Assembly (NCBI GenBank): GCA_947561585.1
Contig: CANNZV010001114.1
Span: forward strand, 183,265 to 247,264
Source: Caprella mutica
Lineage: Eukaryota > Arthropoda > Malacostraca > Amphipoda > Caprellidae
Direction: 5' to 3'
Length of the DNA stretch: 64,000 nucleotides
Shown here piece by piece: positions 1 to 11,472 of the stretch; positions within the stretch are counted from its first letter, which is position 1, and each line of letters starts with the position of its first letter. The translations under genes were made by a program, and so were the position numbers. Below the pieces are notes generated by a model, which was not told the origin of the DNA, did no database searches, and was given only the letters and a program-made list of their open reading frames with translations.

Positions 1-140
1 CGACGCAGGCTTCAATAGTACATCACACTAGAGTCCTGAGTTCGATTCCCGAGATGACCACTACAATTCTTTCACCATTTCTTCCCATTTAATTTGTATA
101 TGGCAATATGTAATATTAAAATAAATGATATACAGCCAAA
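1..140 (+). repeat. tRNA-derived SINE, copy 1 (5' end cut by window)
   Basis: Positions 35-51 contain a box-B-like promoter element (GAGTTCGATTCCC). A shared tail follows, with the motif ATTTCTTCCCATTTAATTTG near 83-102 and AATATGTAA just after. The same tail joined to a tRNA-like head occurs at 920-1060, 6716-6865, 8035-8162 and 57400-57560, so this is a dispersed family and not a tRNA gene. The A-box half lies outside the window or has decayed. Confidence 0.55.
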
Positions 141-224
141 TGTACATATACACAATATGCAATATGGTAAGAAATTGCAATAATGACCCAATTAACCGAA
201 GTAGATTGAGCCAAAAGAGAGATA

Positions 225-790
225 TGTCCCCCTTACAGAGGGGGACATCCACTCTGTCCCACGTCTTGCAGAGGGGGACATCCGCACTCTGTCCCACGAC
301 TTGCAGAGGGGGACATCCGAACTCAGTCCCACGTCTTGCAGGGGGACATCCGAACTCGTCCCACGTCTTGCAGAGTGGACATCCACACTCTGTCCCACGT
401 CTTGCAGAGGGGGATATTCCCACTCTGTCCCACGTCTTGAATACTCACTCTGTCCCACGTGGGTCCCACGTCTTATTTCCCTCTTCCCTCTATAGCGAGG
501 GCATCCGCACTCTGTCCCACGTGGGTCCCACGTCTTGAATCCCTCTATAGCGAGGGACATTCACACTCTGTCCCACGTGGGTCCCACGTCTTGAAAACGG
601 AGTGGGGTAAGACGTGGGACAGGTGGATGTCCCCCTCTGTCAGAGGGGGACAAGACGTGGGATCAGACGTCTTGCAGAGGGGGACCCTGTGCAATGAGAC
701 GTCAGATGTCCCCCACCCCACGTGTTGCCCCACGTCTTAAATCCCTCTATAGCGAGGGGTATCAGACGTCTTAAGACGTGGGACAAACAG
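225..790. repeat. Degenerate GC-rich tandem repeat (GTCCCACGTCTTGCA)
   Basis: About 560 bp built from a unit of roughly 35 bp: GTCCCACGTCTTGCA, a run of G, ACATCC, then CACTCT or AACTC. Later units become shorter or mixed (GTCCCACGTGGGTCCCACG, CCCTCTATAGCGAGGG), and parts are inverted (GACGTGGGAC near 611 and 653). It is much more GC-rich than its surroundings. Open frames on both strands here follow from stop-poor repeats and are not genes. Confidence 0.8.
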
Positions 791-919
791 CTTTTGGTTA
801 GCTGGGTATCTAATATGCTTCGAAACGATATCCAATCGATATCCAAATAAGCAAATAAATTCAAAAATTAAAATTGAATCTTTTACTTTATTGCATATAA
901 TTTACTTAGATTAAGTACA

Positions 920-1060
920 TATCAATTTAATTAATGTTACATAATACAAATTAAATGGGAAGAAATAAAGTGATGTGTCCGGGTATCGAACTTGCATCCA
1001 TGCAGATAGCCTGCGGTCAGGTACATGTACCTTTGCACTGTGCCACTGTAGTGGTTTATG
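920..1060 (-). repeat. tRNA-derived SINE, copy 2
   Basis: Read on the minus strand: an A-box-like TGGCACAGTGCAAAGG, a B box AGTTCGATACCCGG about 60 bp on, then the common tail (ATTTCTTCCCATTTAATTTG, AACATTAAT). It has no long poly(A). Some 140 bp match copies 4 and 5 in layout. Confidence 0.65.
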
Positions 1061-1257
1061 GAAGAGTTTGACCACACAAGAATACTAAGATACCGGATAT
1101 CTCAGAAACTATCACGGGGAAAGGACGACACAGACATTCAATTATAGTTTCTTTTTTCCAATATATATATATGTATATTCCCAACAATAATTTTAATACG
1201 CATGTACAAAAAATATATTTACATGATATATAAATATTCTCTCTCTCTCAAATCTAG

Positions 1258-3405
1258 TAAGTCTCACAAAAATAGCCAAGTCTCACAAAAATAGCCAAGT
1301 CTCACAAAAATAGCCAAGTCTCACAAAAATAGCCAAGTCTCACAAAAATAGCCAAGTCTCACAAAAATAGCCAAGTCTCACAAAAATAGCCAAGTCTCAC
1401 AAAAATAGCCAAGTCTCACAAAAATAGCCAAGTCTCACAAAAATAGCCAAGTCTCACAAAAATAGCCAAGTCTCACAAAAATAGCCAAGTCTCACAAAAA
1501 TAGCCAAGTCTCACAAAAAATAGGTGAGTCGCACAAAAAATAGGTGAGTCGCACAAAAAATAGGTGAGTCGCACAAAAAATAGGTGAGTCGCACAAAAAA
1601 TAGGTGAGTCGCACAAAAAATAGGTGAGTCGCACAAAAAATAGGTGAGTCGCACAAAAAATAGGTGAGTCGCACAAAAAATAGGCGAGTCGCACAAAAAA
1701 TAGGCGAGTCGCACAAAAAATAGGCGAGTCGCACAAAAAATAGGCGAGTCGCACAAAAAATAGGCGAGTCGCACAAAAAATAGGCGAGTCGCACAAAAAA
1801 TAGGCGAGTCGCACAAAAAATAGGCGAGTCGCACAAAAAATAGGCGAGTCGCACAAAAAATAGGCGAGTCGCACAAAAAATAGGCGAGTCGCACAAAAAA
1901 TAGGCGAGTCGCACAAAAAATAGGTGAGTCGCACAAAAAATAGGCGAGTCGCACAAAAAATAGGCGAGTCGCACAAAAAATAGGCGAGTCGCACAAAAAA
2001 TAGGCGAGTCGCACAAAAAATAGGCGAGTCGCACAAAAAATAGGCGAGTCGCACAAAAAATAGGCGAGTCGCACAAAAAATAGGCGAGTCGCACAAAAAA
2101 TAGGCGAGTCGCACAAAAAATAGGCGAGTCGCACAAAAAATAGGCGAGTCGCACAAAAAATAGGCGAGTCGCCCTAAAAATAGGCGAGTCGCACAAAAAA
2201 TAGGCGAGTCGCACAAAGAATAGGCGAGTCGCACAAAAAATAGGTGAGTCGCACAAAAAATAGGCGTGTCGCACAAAAAATAGGCGTGTCGCACAAAAAA
2301 TAGGCGTGTCGCACAAAAAATAGGCGAGTCGCACAAAAAATAGGCGAGTCGCACAAAAAATAGGCGAGTCGCACAAAAAATAGGCGAGTCGCACAAAAAA
2401 TAGGCGAGTCGCACAAAAAATAGGCGAGTCGCACAAAAAATAGGCGAGTCGCACAAAAAATAGGCGAGTCGCCCAAAAAATAGGCGAGTCGCACAAAAAA
2501 TAGGCGAGTCGCACAAAAAATAGGCGTGTCGCACAAAAAATAGGCGTGTCGCACAAAAAATAGGCGTGTCGCAAATATATATATGGTGTGTCGCAAATAT
2601 ATGTATGGTGTGTCGCAAATATATATATGGTGTGTCGCAAATATATATATGGTGTGTCGCAAATATATATATGGTGTGTCGCAAATATATATATGGTGTG
2701 TTGCAAATATATATATGGTGTGTCGCAAATATATATATGGTGTGTCGCAAATATATATATGGTGTGTCGCAAATATATATATATGGTGTGTCGCAAATAT
2801 ATATATGGTGTGTCGCAAATATATATATGGTGTGTCGCAAATATATATATGGTGTGTCGCAAATATATATATGGTGTGTCGCAAATATATATATGGTGTG
2901 TCGCAAATATATATATGGTGTGTCGCAAATATATATATGGTGTGTCGCAAATATATATATGGTGTGTCGCAAATATATATATGGTTTGTCGCAAATATAT
3001 ATAGTGTGTCGCAAATATATATAGTGTGTCGCAAATATATATGGTGTGTCGCAAATATATATGGTGTGTCGCAAATATATATGGTGTGTCGCAAATATAT
3101 ATGGTGTGTCGCAAATATAGGTGTGTCGCAAATATAGGTGTGTCGTAAATATAGGTGTGTCGCAAATATAGGTGTGTCGCAAATATAGATGTGTCGCAAA
3201 TATAGGTGTGTCGTAAATATAGGTGTGTCGCAAATATAGGTGTGTCGCAAATATAGGTGTGTCGCAAATATAGGTGAGTCGCAAATATAGGTGTGTCGCA
3301 AATATAGGTGTGTCGCAAATATAGGTGTGTCGCAAATATAGGTGTGTCGCAAATATAGGTGTGTCGCAAATATAGGTGAGTCGCAAATATAGGTAAGTCA
3401 CAAAT
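1258..3405. repeat. Compound minisatellite with 19-, 20-, 22- and 17-bp blocks
   Basis: One ~2.15 kb array made of related units in blocks. About 1260-1520 is a 19-bp unit (GTCTCACAAAAATAGCCAA). About 1520-2572 is a 20-bp unit (GTCGCACAAAAAATAGGCGA) with GGTGA and GGCGTG variants, roughly 52 copies. About 2572-3015 is a 22-bp unit, GTCGCAAATATATATATGG plus TGT. About 3015-3110 is a 20-bp version with a shorter TA run. About 3112-3400 is a 17-bp unit (GTCGCAAATATAGGTGT). All share GTC-(G/T)-CA-(A)n. The long open frames on both strands (YICDTP, FCATRLFFVRL, YGVSQIYIW) are translations of the repeat. Confidence 0.95.
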
Positions 3406-3445
3406 ATATAGGGTTGTATTCCAAATACCGTTCTAAACCTTGTTC

Positions 3446-3968
3446 TAAACGTCAGCGAAGTTAGTTTATGAACGCTAGTGAAGTTAGTCTATGAATGCTA
3501 GTGAAGTTAGTCTATGAACGCTAGTGAAGTTAGTCTATGAACGCTAGTGAAGTTAGTCTATGAACGCTAGTGAAGTTAGTCTATGAACGCTAGTGAAGTT
3601 AGTCTATGAACGCTAGTGAAGTTAGTTCCAGAACGCTAGTGAAGTTAGTTCCAGAACGCTAGTGAAGTTAGTTCCAGAACGCTAGTGAAGTTAGTTCCAG
3701 AATGCTAGTGAAGTTAGTTCCAGAACGCTAGTGAAGTTAGTTCCAGAACGCTAGTGAAGTTAGTTCCAGAACGCTAGTGAAGTTAGTTCCAGAACGCTAT
3801 TGAAGTTAGTTCCAGAACGCTAGTGAAGTTAGTTCCAGAACGCTAGTGAAGTTAGTTCCAGAACGCTAGTGAAGTTAGTTCCAGAACGCTAGTGAAGTTA
3901 GTTCCAGAACGCTAGTGAAGTTAGTTCCAGAACGCTAGGGAAGTTAGTTCCAGAACGCTAGTGAAGTT
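3446..3968. repeat. 23-bp minisatellite
   Basis: Roughly 22-23 copies of a 23-bp unit, GCTAGTGAAGTTAGT followed by CTATGAAC in the first third or TCCAGAAC in the rest. The two variants form two clean blocks with the switch near 3620, which suggests separate local expansions. It lies just after the compound minisatellite and ends abruptly at GTGAAGTTTGAAATA. Confidence 0.93.
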
Positions 3969-3999
3969 TGAAATATCTTGAACACCTTAAATTACCAAC

Positions 4000-4715
4000 T
4001 CCTACGTCTCAATCTGCATAGGGTTATTGTTAGTACGTTTTTTTTGTGAATTTTAAATAATCTGAAGCAGAAGGGACAATGAACACTTAAATAGCCTACT
4101 ACATTGAACAAAAACAACCAAGTAGTGTTTTGTTATATTCAAGTATATAAAAAATAATAATTTGAATGATTTAACTAAAAAAATGAGGCAATTGCAAGAT
4201 TAAATGGTAAATGAAGCGCAAGATTAAATTAAGAATTAAGTGAAAGATTAAATGAATGATTGAGTGAAAGATTAAATGAATGATTAAGTGAAAGATTAAA
4301 TGAATAAGTTTTAAAAATGAATACAGTAATTTATTTGAATTATGAAAAATTAGGGTACAAAGTAGGGGTTTACCTTATTGTTAACTTAACTTTCACAATT
4401 TGTATATATAGGAATTCAAATTCCCCTATGATTCAAACTAACTCGCTATCTATCCCTACTTGATCCATGTATATTGAACCAATAATTTACCCTCAACTAT
4501 TTCCCTGCACTAGCACACTAAATAAACCTTTCAAACAATATAAAAAAAAAACAATCGAATAAACACTGAAAATCTATATATAAAACTTTAAAATCGCTGA
4601 TCAGAGTGATAGAGAAATATTCATGGGAAAAGTTTTCATCCAGCATCACCTGTTGAGGAACAATCAAAAAATAAACAGAATAAATGTAGACTTTTAATTT
4701 ACGCCACTGCACCAC
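4000..4715. other. AT-rich gene-free stretch with a short tandem repeat
   Basis: I see no gene. About 4188-4312 holds a loose tandem repeat of a ~24-bp unit (AGATTAAATGAATGATTAAGT). The 65-codon frame on the minus strand has no recognisable motif and AT-rich low-complexity content, so I do not call it. Confidence 0.5.
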
Positions 4716-6728
4716 CGTGGATGCATTTTACAAAAAAAAATTTGATATTAAACGACTTGGAGATACTTTGAGATATTTTTGAGCGACTATTACTATATAG
4801 ACAAACACCGCTTTTATAACCAAAATCACATCTTCCCAACAAACATATGAATGTCGATTCGATGCCGTTTGCTGTCGAATTCGTAGCGCTAACGGTGGGT
4901 ATCGACTTAGCAACCATTTCGATTCATAGTAGATATCGGAATGTCTGTTTCTAAATGATATCTGAATTTACACTTCGGATAGAAACACGAAAACCGATAC
5001 ATGGGTTTAACATCATCATCTTGGCGTTGGCATGTCTCTTTCCAAACGATATCTGAATTTATACTTCGACCAGAAGTACGAAAACAGATACGTAGTTTTA
5101 AAAGAATCGTTTCGAATTTGGAAATTCATTATCTTATCTCCCTTTTTTCTAATATTTATAGAAATGTAAGAATTATTTCTATTCAATTGGATTGTACCTT
5201 TCTATATAACGTACGTAATGCTCCCTTTAAACGACAGTTGGAAAGGTGCGATGGGACATTGGCACACTAGTGCTATTGTACACTGGATCAACGTAAAGTA
5301 AGCGATACTGGAACATTGGTTGTTGAACAGGGTTCCTCAAGTACCGTGAAAATGAGATGGGTAATCAATCAAGTGATTTTTCGATGGTCAGTGCATTTAT
5401 TGTTATGAATCTATTCTAAACTGCTTATTGTAAATAAGCACCGAGGGGTTCCTGAAGCTGCCTTTGGTGAATGGAAGAGAAGGGGTGGCGTGCCTTGGGT
5501 CCCAAACTGTTGTAATTTGGATCACGTGTCGTTTATTTTATTTTTGTAATGTTTTAACTCTCCATGCAATTTTAGAGGATAGCGCTAGGATTATGCTCTA
5601 CAATTACGAGGTCTTAGATTTTGTGTTAGGTAGGCTCGTAGGCTTCATTTACTATCGCCTCTTCATTTCCCTCTTCCATCCTTGAGTGCAGCCACCGGTG
5701 CTTGTGACCATTTTTGTCACATTCCTCGGTAAGTGACAGCATTCACGGAGTAGCTTTTCAGCATCCATGAGCGTCATAACTTTGCCATGGAGCCACTTTC
5801 TTTTCTGACTGCTTCTTCCAGTACCTTGTATTTCATTTCCTTTTGACGTCAGCGACATGGACTTTGGTTCCGAAGCAGACGTTAATCCTCTACTTAACGT
5901 AAATAATTAGAAAGTTGATGGGCTATTTAACATGTTCCATTTTAGAGTAGATTCAGTGTTATCGGATGTTTCCACATTTTCGGATACATAAGAAATAAAT
6001 ATAATAATTATCATTATTTAATTCTTACTTAAATTGGTATCCATGATACCAGTACGTAAAATACAAGTTTAGAAATAAAAATCAATTCCTAAATAATTTT
6101 TCTACGTAAAATGCGGAACCCCATATCTGATAACTTGAGCTTTCACCTAGTGCCAAAAGCTGTGCAAATGAGACGATTAAAATTCAGTGATTCACATTAT
6201 AGATAATTAAACTTAAAGTGGTAATCGGACTCAATAAATCTATATTTAATCATTATTTAACTTTTATTTCAATTGGTATCATACCTTCAGTTATTATGTT
6301 ACAAATTAAATAGTAGTTAAATAATAATTATTATTTTTCCTTTATCACGTGTTCGAAAATATAGACCCTATTAATAACTTGGAACATATACCTTACTGCT
6401 AAAAATATTCCACAGAGCTCAAATTCCTGTTTGTTCAATGAAACACAATAATTATAAAAATCTAATTATATATTAATTTCTTCTAAGTCGTGGCCTCAAA
6501 ACATTTTCTTTAATTTGAACTCAGAAGGAACGAAAATTTTAAGGAGTTACAATTATATAAAAATTTAACCAACTCTTTGCTATTTGTAATAAGATAAAGT
6601 TGTGATTTTGATTAAAAAAGCGGTGCTTGCCTGTATTGTTCTATTCACTTTAAAATATATTTAAGTATCTCCGGGTCGTTTAATATCAAAATTTTTTTTT
6701 AGTCTAATACATCCACGGTGGCAATGTG
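4716..6728. repeat. Pair of inverted ~60-bp arms enclosing 2 kb
   Basis: About 4718-4790 (CCGTGGATG, an A run, GATATTAAACGACTTGGAGA) reappears inverted at about 6650-6722 (TCTCCGGGTCGTTTAATATC, a T run, CATCCACGG). The arms could be TIRs of a decayed element or two copies of one repeat facing each other. The right arm runs straight into SINE copy 3, and the left arm carries a TGGTGCAGTGG box-A-like string on its minus strand, so the arms may be the 5' part of a longer SINE-like unit. I found no target duplication. Confidence 0.4.
5460..5905 (+). repeat. Dispersed repeat R2, copy a
   Basis: Shared blocks: AACTGTTGTAATTTG, TTTTAGAGGATAGCGCTAGG, CTTAGATTTT-GTTAGGTAGGC, CGCCTCTTCATTTCCCTCTT, then sequence ending in GACGTCAGCG and CGAAGCAGACGTTAATCC. 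Four more copies lie at 12800-13230 (+), 29040-29410 (-), 31895-32100 (+, partial) and 33415-33690 (-). The reverse-strand 68-codon frame here is not open in the other copies. No RNA or protein function is evident. Confidence 0.7.
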
Positions 6729-7325
6729 ACAGAGATTCAGGCACGATGACGGAGGGTCCCACGATCGATACCAGGACACATCACTTCATTTCTTCCCATT
6801 TAATTTACACATAACAATATGTAACAAAAATCAAATTGATATGCATCTAAACGTACAGTACGTTATATCAATGAAGTAAGAGTTTTCAATTTTAATTTAT
6901 TTATTTGTTGGATGCAAGTGGATATCGTTTCGAAACATATTAGATATATAATTAGGCGTCTGTTCGATGCAGAATCCCTATGTATGTTGGATGACGTAAT
7001 TTATCTTTCTATTCAACGCTGTTAAAACGGTATCGCTTCGATGCCAAATATACTTGATATGATGCGGTTTAGCGGTGCAAACGGATATCGGATTGATGTC
7101 TACTTGATGTCACCATGTCTAATTTGTTACTGGTATTCGATGTCGGAAGAGAGGTTATACAGAGTCGTTTAGACATCGAATAGATACATTCATGCTTGCT
7201 GGGTTATTCTTATCACAAATTGTACATAATAAGGTGGTCAAATTTTTATAAAATTGTAACTCCTTAAAAATTTCATTCTATATGAGTTCAAATTAGAGAA
7301 AATGTTTTGAGGCCACGACTTAGCT
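6484..7325. repeat. Inverted-repeat pair of ~90 bp, possible MITE remnant
   Basis: The left arm from 6484 (AAGTCGTGGCCTCAAAACAT, then TTTAAGGAGTTACAATT) matches the reverse complement of a right arm ending near 7325 (AATTGTAACTCCTTAAAAAT, then TTTTGAGGCCACGACTT). The interior includes SINE copy 3. The flanks show no clear target duplication, so the superfamily is unknown. Confidence 0.5.
6716..6865 (+). repeat. tRNA-derived SINE, copy 3
   Basis: The head TGGCAATGTGACAGAG is A-box-like, followed by GATCGATACC as the B box and the common tail ATTTCTTCCCATTTAATTT with ACAATATGTAAC. It is more diverged in the head than copies 4 and 5. Confidence 0.6.
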
Positions 7326-7339
7326 AAATAAAGATAAAA

Positions 7340-8030
7340 CTCTATGATGAAATTTCAATGAATTAATTAAAATTTGACCATAGATTAACTCAGTATATAT
7401 AGGTGAGTAATTAGTTCACTCGAGTAATGAAGGACCTGAGTTATGAAATGCACCGCGGAGTTATGAAGTATTTTCAAATTTGTTCCAATCATAGAAGACG
7501 ATATACGTCATGAATTTCGTCCTAGTTCTCACTCAAAGACCGTAATTTTCTCCAAGATTTTAATCATAGAAAAGAATCAGTGTCCCTGAGCTATGAAGTG
7601 GCTCTAAGTTATGAAGAAACAAAATTTTAATAACTCAGGAGTTTCACTGTATTTTTATAAAACTGAAACAGACGACAGAAAATATGAGACTCATAACAGC
7701 TTTTCCATAACTTTTTACACGCATCGATTACACATCGTTTTTATATCTAGATTTATTCATCGTTTTCATAGTAAAATATCTATCTATCGATTTCGTAACT
7801 ATTTTTCGATGTATTAAATTATATAATGATTCGACATCTAAAATAGAAGGAAATTTATGATGTCGATTTCAGGGTTTTTTCATGTATCGATTCGATTAAA
7901 GTTAATTAATAAATTTAGATATTCGCTGTCCCAGCTTTGAATTCGACATAAGAAGATATCGAATAGATAGACCGTTGTTTACGGGAGTATTTCTTACCTA
8001 CATCTACTTTGTTACATAGAGTGCAATTTA
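7340..8030. other. Gene-free AT-rich stretch
   Basis: I see no repeat boundary or credible gene. A 68-codon plus-strand frame at 7611-7817 has no domain, no signal peptide and low-complexity composition, and I treat it as chance. Confidence 0.45.
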
Positions 8031-8034
8031 CGTT

Positions 8035-8162
8035 TGGGGGCATATCAATTTTATTAATGTTATACATACAAATAAATGGGGAGAAATGAAGTGATGTGTC
8101 TGGGTATCGAACGTGAACCATGCAGTTCTGGGCTCTGGAACGCCACCACTCTGCCAATCTGA
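8035..8162 (-). repeat. tRNA-derived SINE, copy 4
   Basis: On the minus strand the A box is TGGCAGAGTGGTGGCG and the B box is GTTCGATACCC, then the tail ATTTCTCCCCATTTATTTG. The 80-codon frame that spans it is an artefact. Confidence 0.65.
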
Positions 8163-8194
8163 ATGCATTTGAATAAAAAAATGATTGATATACA

Positions 8195-8775
8195 CTCAGG
8201 CCTAGCTTTAATATAAGCGGTAATTATTTTGAGATATATCTCGAAATGATTACTGTTCGTAGACATAGAAAATGGATACAAGTTTTTCATGATTATTTCA
8301 CCGAAACTACAAAAAAAATCAAACTTATAATTCAGAAGAGGTTATTAAAAGCAATTGGTTCAGAAATTCAACATGTCCCATCTTATGGTAAATTCAGTGT
8401 TATCGCACGGTGCCATATTTTCGAGCACATAAAATTCTGTATATATTAATCATTATTTAACTTTTATTTTCGATTGGTATCCATGATACCAATTAGAATA
8501 GAAATTAAAGAATAATTATAATATTTACTTTCTTAACGTGTCCGAAATTGTATAACCAACCAATAACTTGGAACTTAGTACCCTACTACCTAAAATATTC
8601 CATTGAGCATAAAATGTCTGTTTGTTCAATGTTAAACAATAATTAGAGAAATATAATTTGTATCTATTTATTACTAACCTATACTGAGTGAGAGTTATCT
8701 ATGGATGGATTTTAAAATCTTTCATAAATCCACAACTTTAAACTTTCATCCCTGTCACAAACACTGAAACACCCC
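8195..8775 (+). repeat. Dispersed repeat R1, copy a
   Basis: About 580 bp that align along their length with 18125-18690. Shared strings include GTAGACATAGAAAA, GAGGTTATTA-AAGCAATTGG, TTCAGAAATTCA-CATGTCCC, TTATCGCACGGT-CCATATTT, GATTGGTAT-CATGATACC and CAGTCACAAACACTGAAA-like ends. Fragments also occur around 5935-6480. A further copy at 35345/51006 was split by the Polinton. Confidence 0.7.
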
Positions 8776-10210
8776 AGCAAACATAGTCGTGTCAAGTAAA
8801 CGATGCAACGTGCTCTATACTTTCGATGTAGAAAGAAGAAGCAAATCTATCCCTCTGCATCGTTCAGATACATTTTTAGACTAGCGATGCAACACTCAAA
8901 TAAATAAAAAAGAGATACAAACGAAAGCGTTTTAGTAATGGAGAAGACACCAAATGCTATATAAAAACATAACTAAATTGAAGTTATTTGGAAACTGTTT
9001 CGATGGATTGTTGATATCATTACACTGTGTCAGAACTCTTTCTAAATGACGCATAGAATCTTCATTTTTCATTTCAAAAATAGTAACCAAAAAGAGACAT
9101 CGCATCGTTTAGATACATATTTAGATTAGCGATGCAACACTCAAATAAATATAAAAAAAGAGATATAAACGAAAGCGTTTTTAGTAATGCAATAGACACC
9201 ATATCGATATCAAATACACATACATCTAAATTAAAAATATTTATATTGATACCGATATTTATATTGATACCGATATACAGTATTCAGTACTCTTTCTAAA
9301 TGATGCAACTATATTTCACTTATTGTTTCTAAATAGTAACGATAAAGAAAAATCTGATCTTTCAAATACATTTTTGGTTGGCGATGCAACACTATTCTGA
9401 TCATAAATGGAATGAAATTTTAGGTATCTATTCAAAAACGGAATTCCGTAATATAATATATATCTAATTACTGAAATTGTTTCGATTCATTTAGGTAGAT
9501 ATCAGAATTGACCATAAATTATACGAAATTTTAGATATCTAATCTAAAATGGAATAGGTGTTGTTTCGATATGCATTAAACGATTTCTGATTAAAAAATA
9601 AACGATGTGGACTAGAGTGAAGATTTTTGGATAGTAATGGTAGAATCTAATTAGATTTCTAAACAGTCTTATAATTTAGATACATTCAGTTAGATGTCTA
9701 ATTTAAAGGGGCAGTAATAAATTATCATCTATCAGATAATGCCTCAAACATTACGGTAGCTAATAAAAAACAATTTTCCTTATAATTTAGCTTACAATTT
9801 TATGATGAAATATTTACGTGAATATAGATAAATTAAAGAATAGATATATCTGAAATAATTAGAAAATATAACCAAACAACACAGAATATTCCCCACAAGC
9901 TTAATATGTTCGTAATGATTATAGACGGAAATCATAATTATGGAATAGTGATATAATAACTTTACAGCTGATTGAAGTCTTAGTCATTTGTCTTAACTAA
10001 ATATATGTAGAACATCTGTGTACATATTAGCATTTAATATTTCTCTATCACTACCCAGCTGCAAAATTATAGTCGAAGATTACATTTGATTATGAATATT
10101 CTCCAAATTCCTTTCCAAAATCCAGGATTTCCTATTCCAACTGGTACCTTGATAATTAGTACATATACAGATAAAGTAGTCTCAGAATCCTATATAATTA
10201 GAATAATGAT
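8776..10210. other. Gene-free stretch with an orphan promoter-like block (9955-10070, minus)
   Basis: Mostly AT-rich DNA with loose internal repeats: GCGATGCAACACTCAAATAA occurs near 8883 and 9131, and similar strings near 9380. About 9955-10070, read on the minus strand, matches 26660-26770 and 55915-56035 (TAATATGTACACAGATGTTC, then AATGACTAAGACTT). That block resembles the sequence upstream of the small secreted-peptide genes, but no leader-peptide ATG follows it here. Confidence 0.5.
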
Positions 10211-10217
10211 ATTTATA

Positions 10218-11324
10218 CAGGGTGTCACGAAAAAACCGATACCCATATTTCAATGGCTGTAATTCAAAAACTATCAGACTTACAAGAAATTGGAAAAATA
10301 CATTTTGTTTTTCAACCTTTGTTCCATCTCTGTACCAAATTTCAGCTGCATTTATCAAATAGATCTCTAAATGCAGTATTTTTAGTGACCGATACTGAAA
10401 ACCTGTTTGCGCACTTTTGTTTGCAGCAGGAGCAACGAAAAGTGTTCTGCGCACAGGAGCACCGTCCTGGATCCACCAGGTTTAATTAATTCTGCTTTTA
10501 TTTTTATGTGTTATTTATTAGAACAAGGTATCCAACTTCATTCAAAATATATTTTTGGGAAAATAAGGACCGATGACACGATCATTGCCACCAAATCCCA
10601 TCCACACAAACCATTTATCTCTCGAAATTCCTACTTTAAAGTTGAGATTAGGAGTTTGATCCTTTGGTGCATATGTGTGAACGTTGTGGTTATTTAATTT
10701 GATTCTCAAATGAAAAACGTCTTGCTTCAATGCAAACTACAATATCATCTATAAATCATCCATTTCTTTGCAAAAACCATTAGGCAAAATTCATTTGCCG
10801 AGAAAGATCGAAATCGGGGAGTGTGTTTCGCTCGTGCAAGATGCCCCTAAAAATCCAATGTTACAATTCTGTTGAAAATAGATTTTGTGAAGTCTACTTC
10901 ACTTTTTCTTGCTGAAATATTTAACTGAAAGTGCGCAAAGTTTTACTGTAAGTGCGCAAACAAGTATTTAGTAAATGTCACTAAAATTTATGCTTAAAGA
11001 AAACGAAGGATACACTGAAGGAAAAAAATAATAGGAGGAACAATTCGATAGTTTTATATTTCAGTGGCATTTTAACAAACAGTTTTTATGATATATTTAT
11101 TACCGTTCTTAATAAACCATTTTAAAAACGGTTGAAAGCTATTAAAAACATGGTTTAAATTTCATACAATTTGAAGTTTAACAAAAGTGCGCAAACAGGT
11201 TTTCAGTATCGGTCACTAAAAATACTGCTTATAGAAAACTGTTCGATCCAATTTTTTGTAAGTTTAATTGTTTTTGAATTACAGCCTTTGAAATTTGGCT
11301 ATCGTTTTCTTTTGGGACACCCTG
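10218..11324. mobile_element. Decayed IS630/mariner-like element A (~1.1 kb, TA duplication)
   Basis: The TIRs begin CAGGGTGTC-CGAAAAAACC at 10218 and end GGGACACCCTG at 11324. Both are flanked by TA (10216-10217 and 11325-11326), as expected for Tc1/mariner/IS630. Subterminal GTGACCGATACTGAAAACCTG at the left matches the reverse complement of CAGGTTTTCAGTATCGGTCAC at the right, so inversion extends well inward. It is the same family as the 13319-17856 element. Confidence 0.8.
10540..10735 (-). pseudogene. IS630-like transposase remnant in element A
   Basis: A 62-codon minus-strand segment reads like the first catalytic-region part of IS630/SETMAR-like transposases: VFHLRIKLNNHNVHTYAP, then FKVGISRDKWFVWMGFG and VIGPYFP. 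The downstream catalytic Asp and Asp/Glu regions are not in frame, and stops follow. It is a fossil of the element's own transposase. A homologous but worse-preserved segment lies at 17000-17560. Confidence 0.6.
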
Positions 11325-11472
11325 TAGATGAAAAGAACATAAAAAATGGACAAAAATTATATGGCCCAATATATATGTATAATTTCCTAAATATAAGATA
11401 TTTGCGGGCATGTCAAAAGAAAAAGTTGAAAATTTACAGCTCCCATTTTACAGAAATGGGGGCTGTAAATGG

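Noticed and set aside
61..560. Several 60-137-codon frames in the GTCCCACG array
   Set aside because: Overlapping frames on both strands from a stop-poor repeat, no conserved peptide.
1473..3401. Open frames up to 642 codons on the minus strand and 184 on the plus strand
   Set aside because: They translate 17-22-bp tandem units that lack stops; all frames are open together and the peptides are simple repeats.
1258..3968. CRISPR-like regular repeats
   Set aside because: Units are directly tandem with no unique spacers, and the context is an animal genome.
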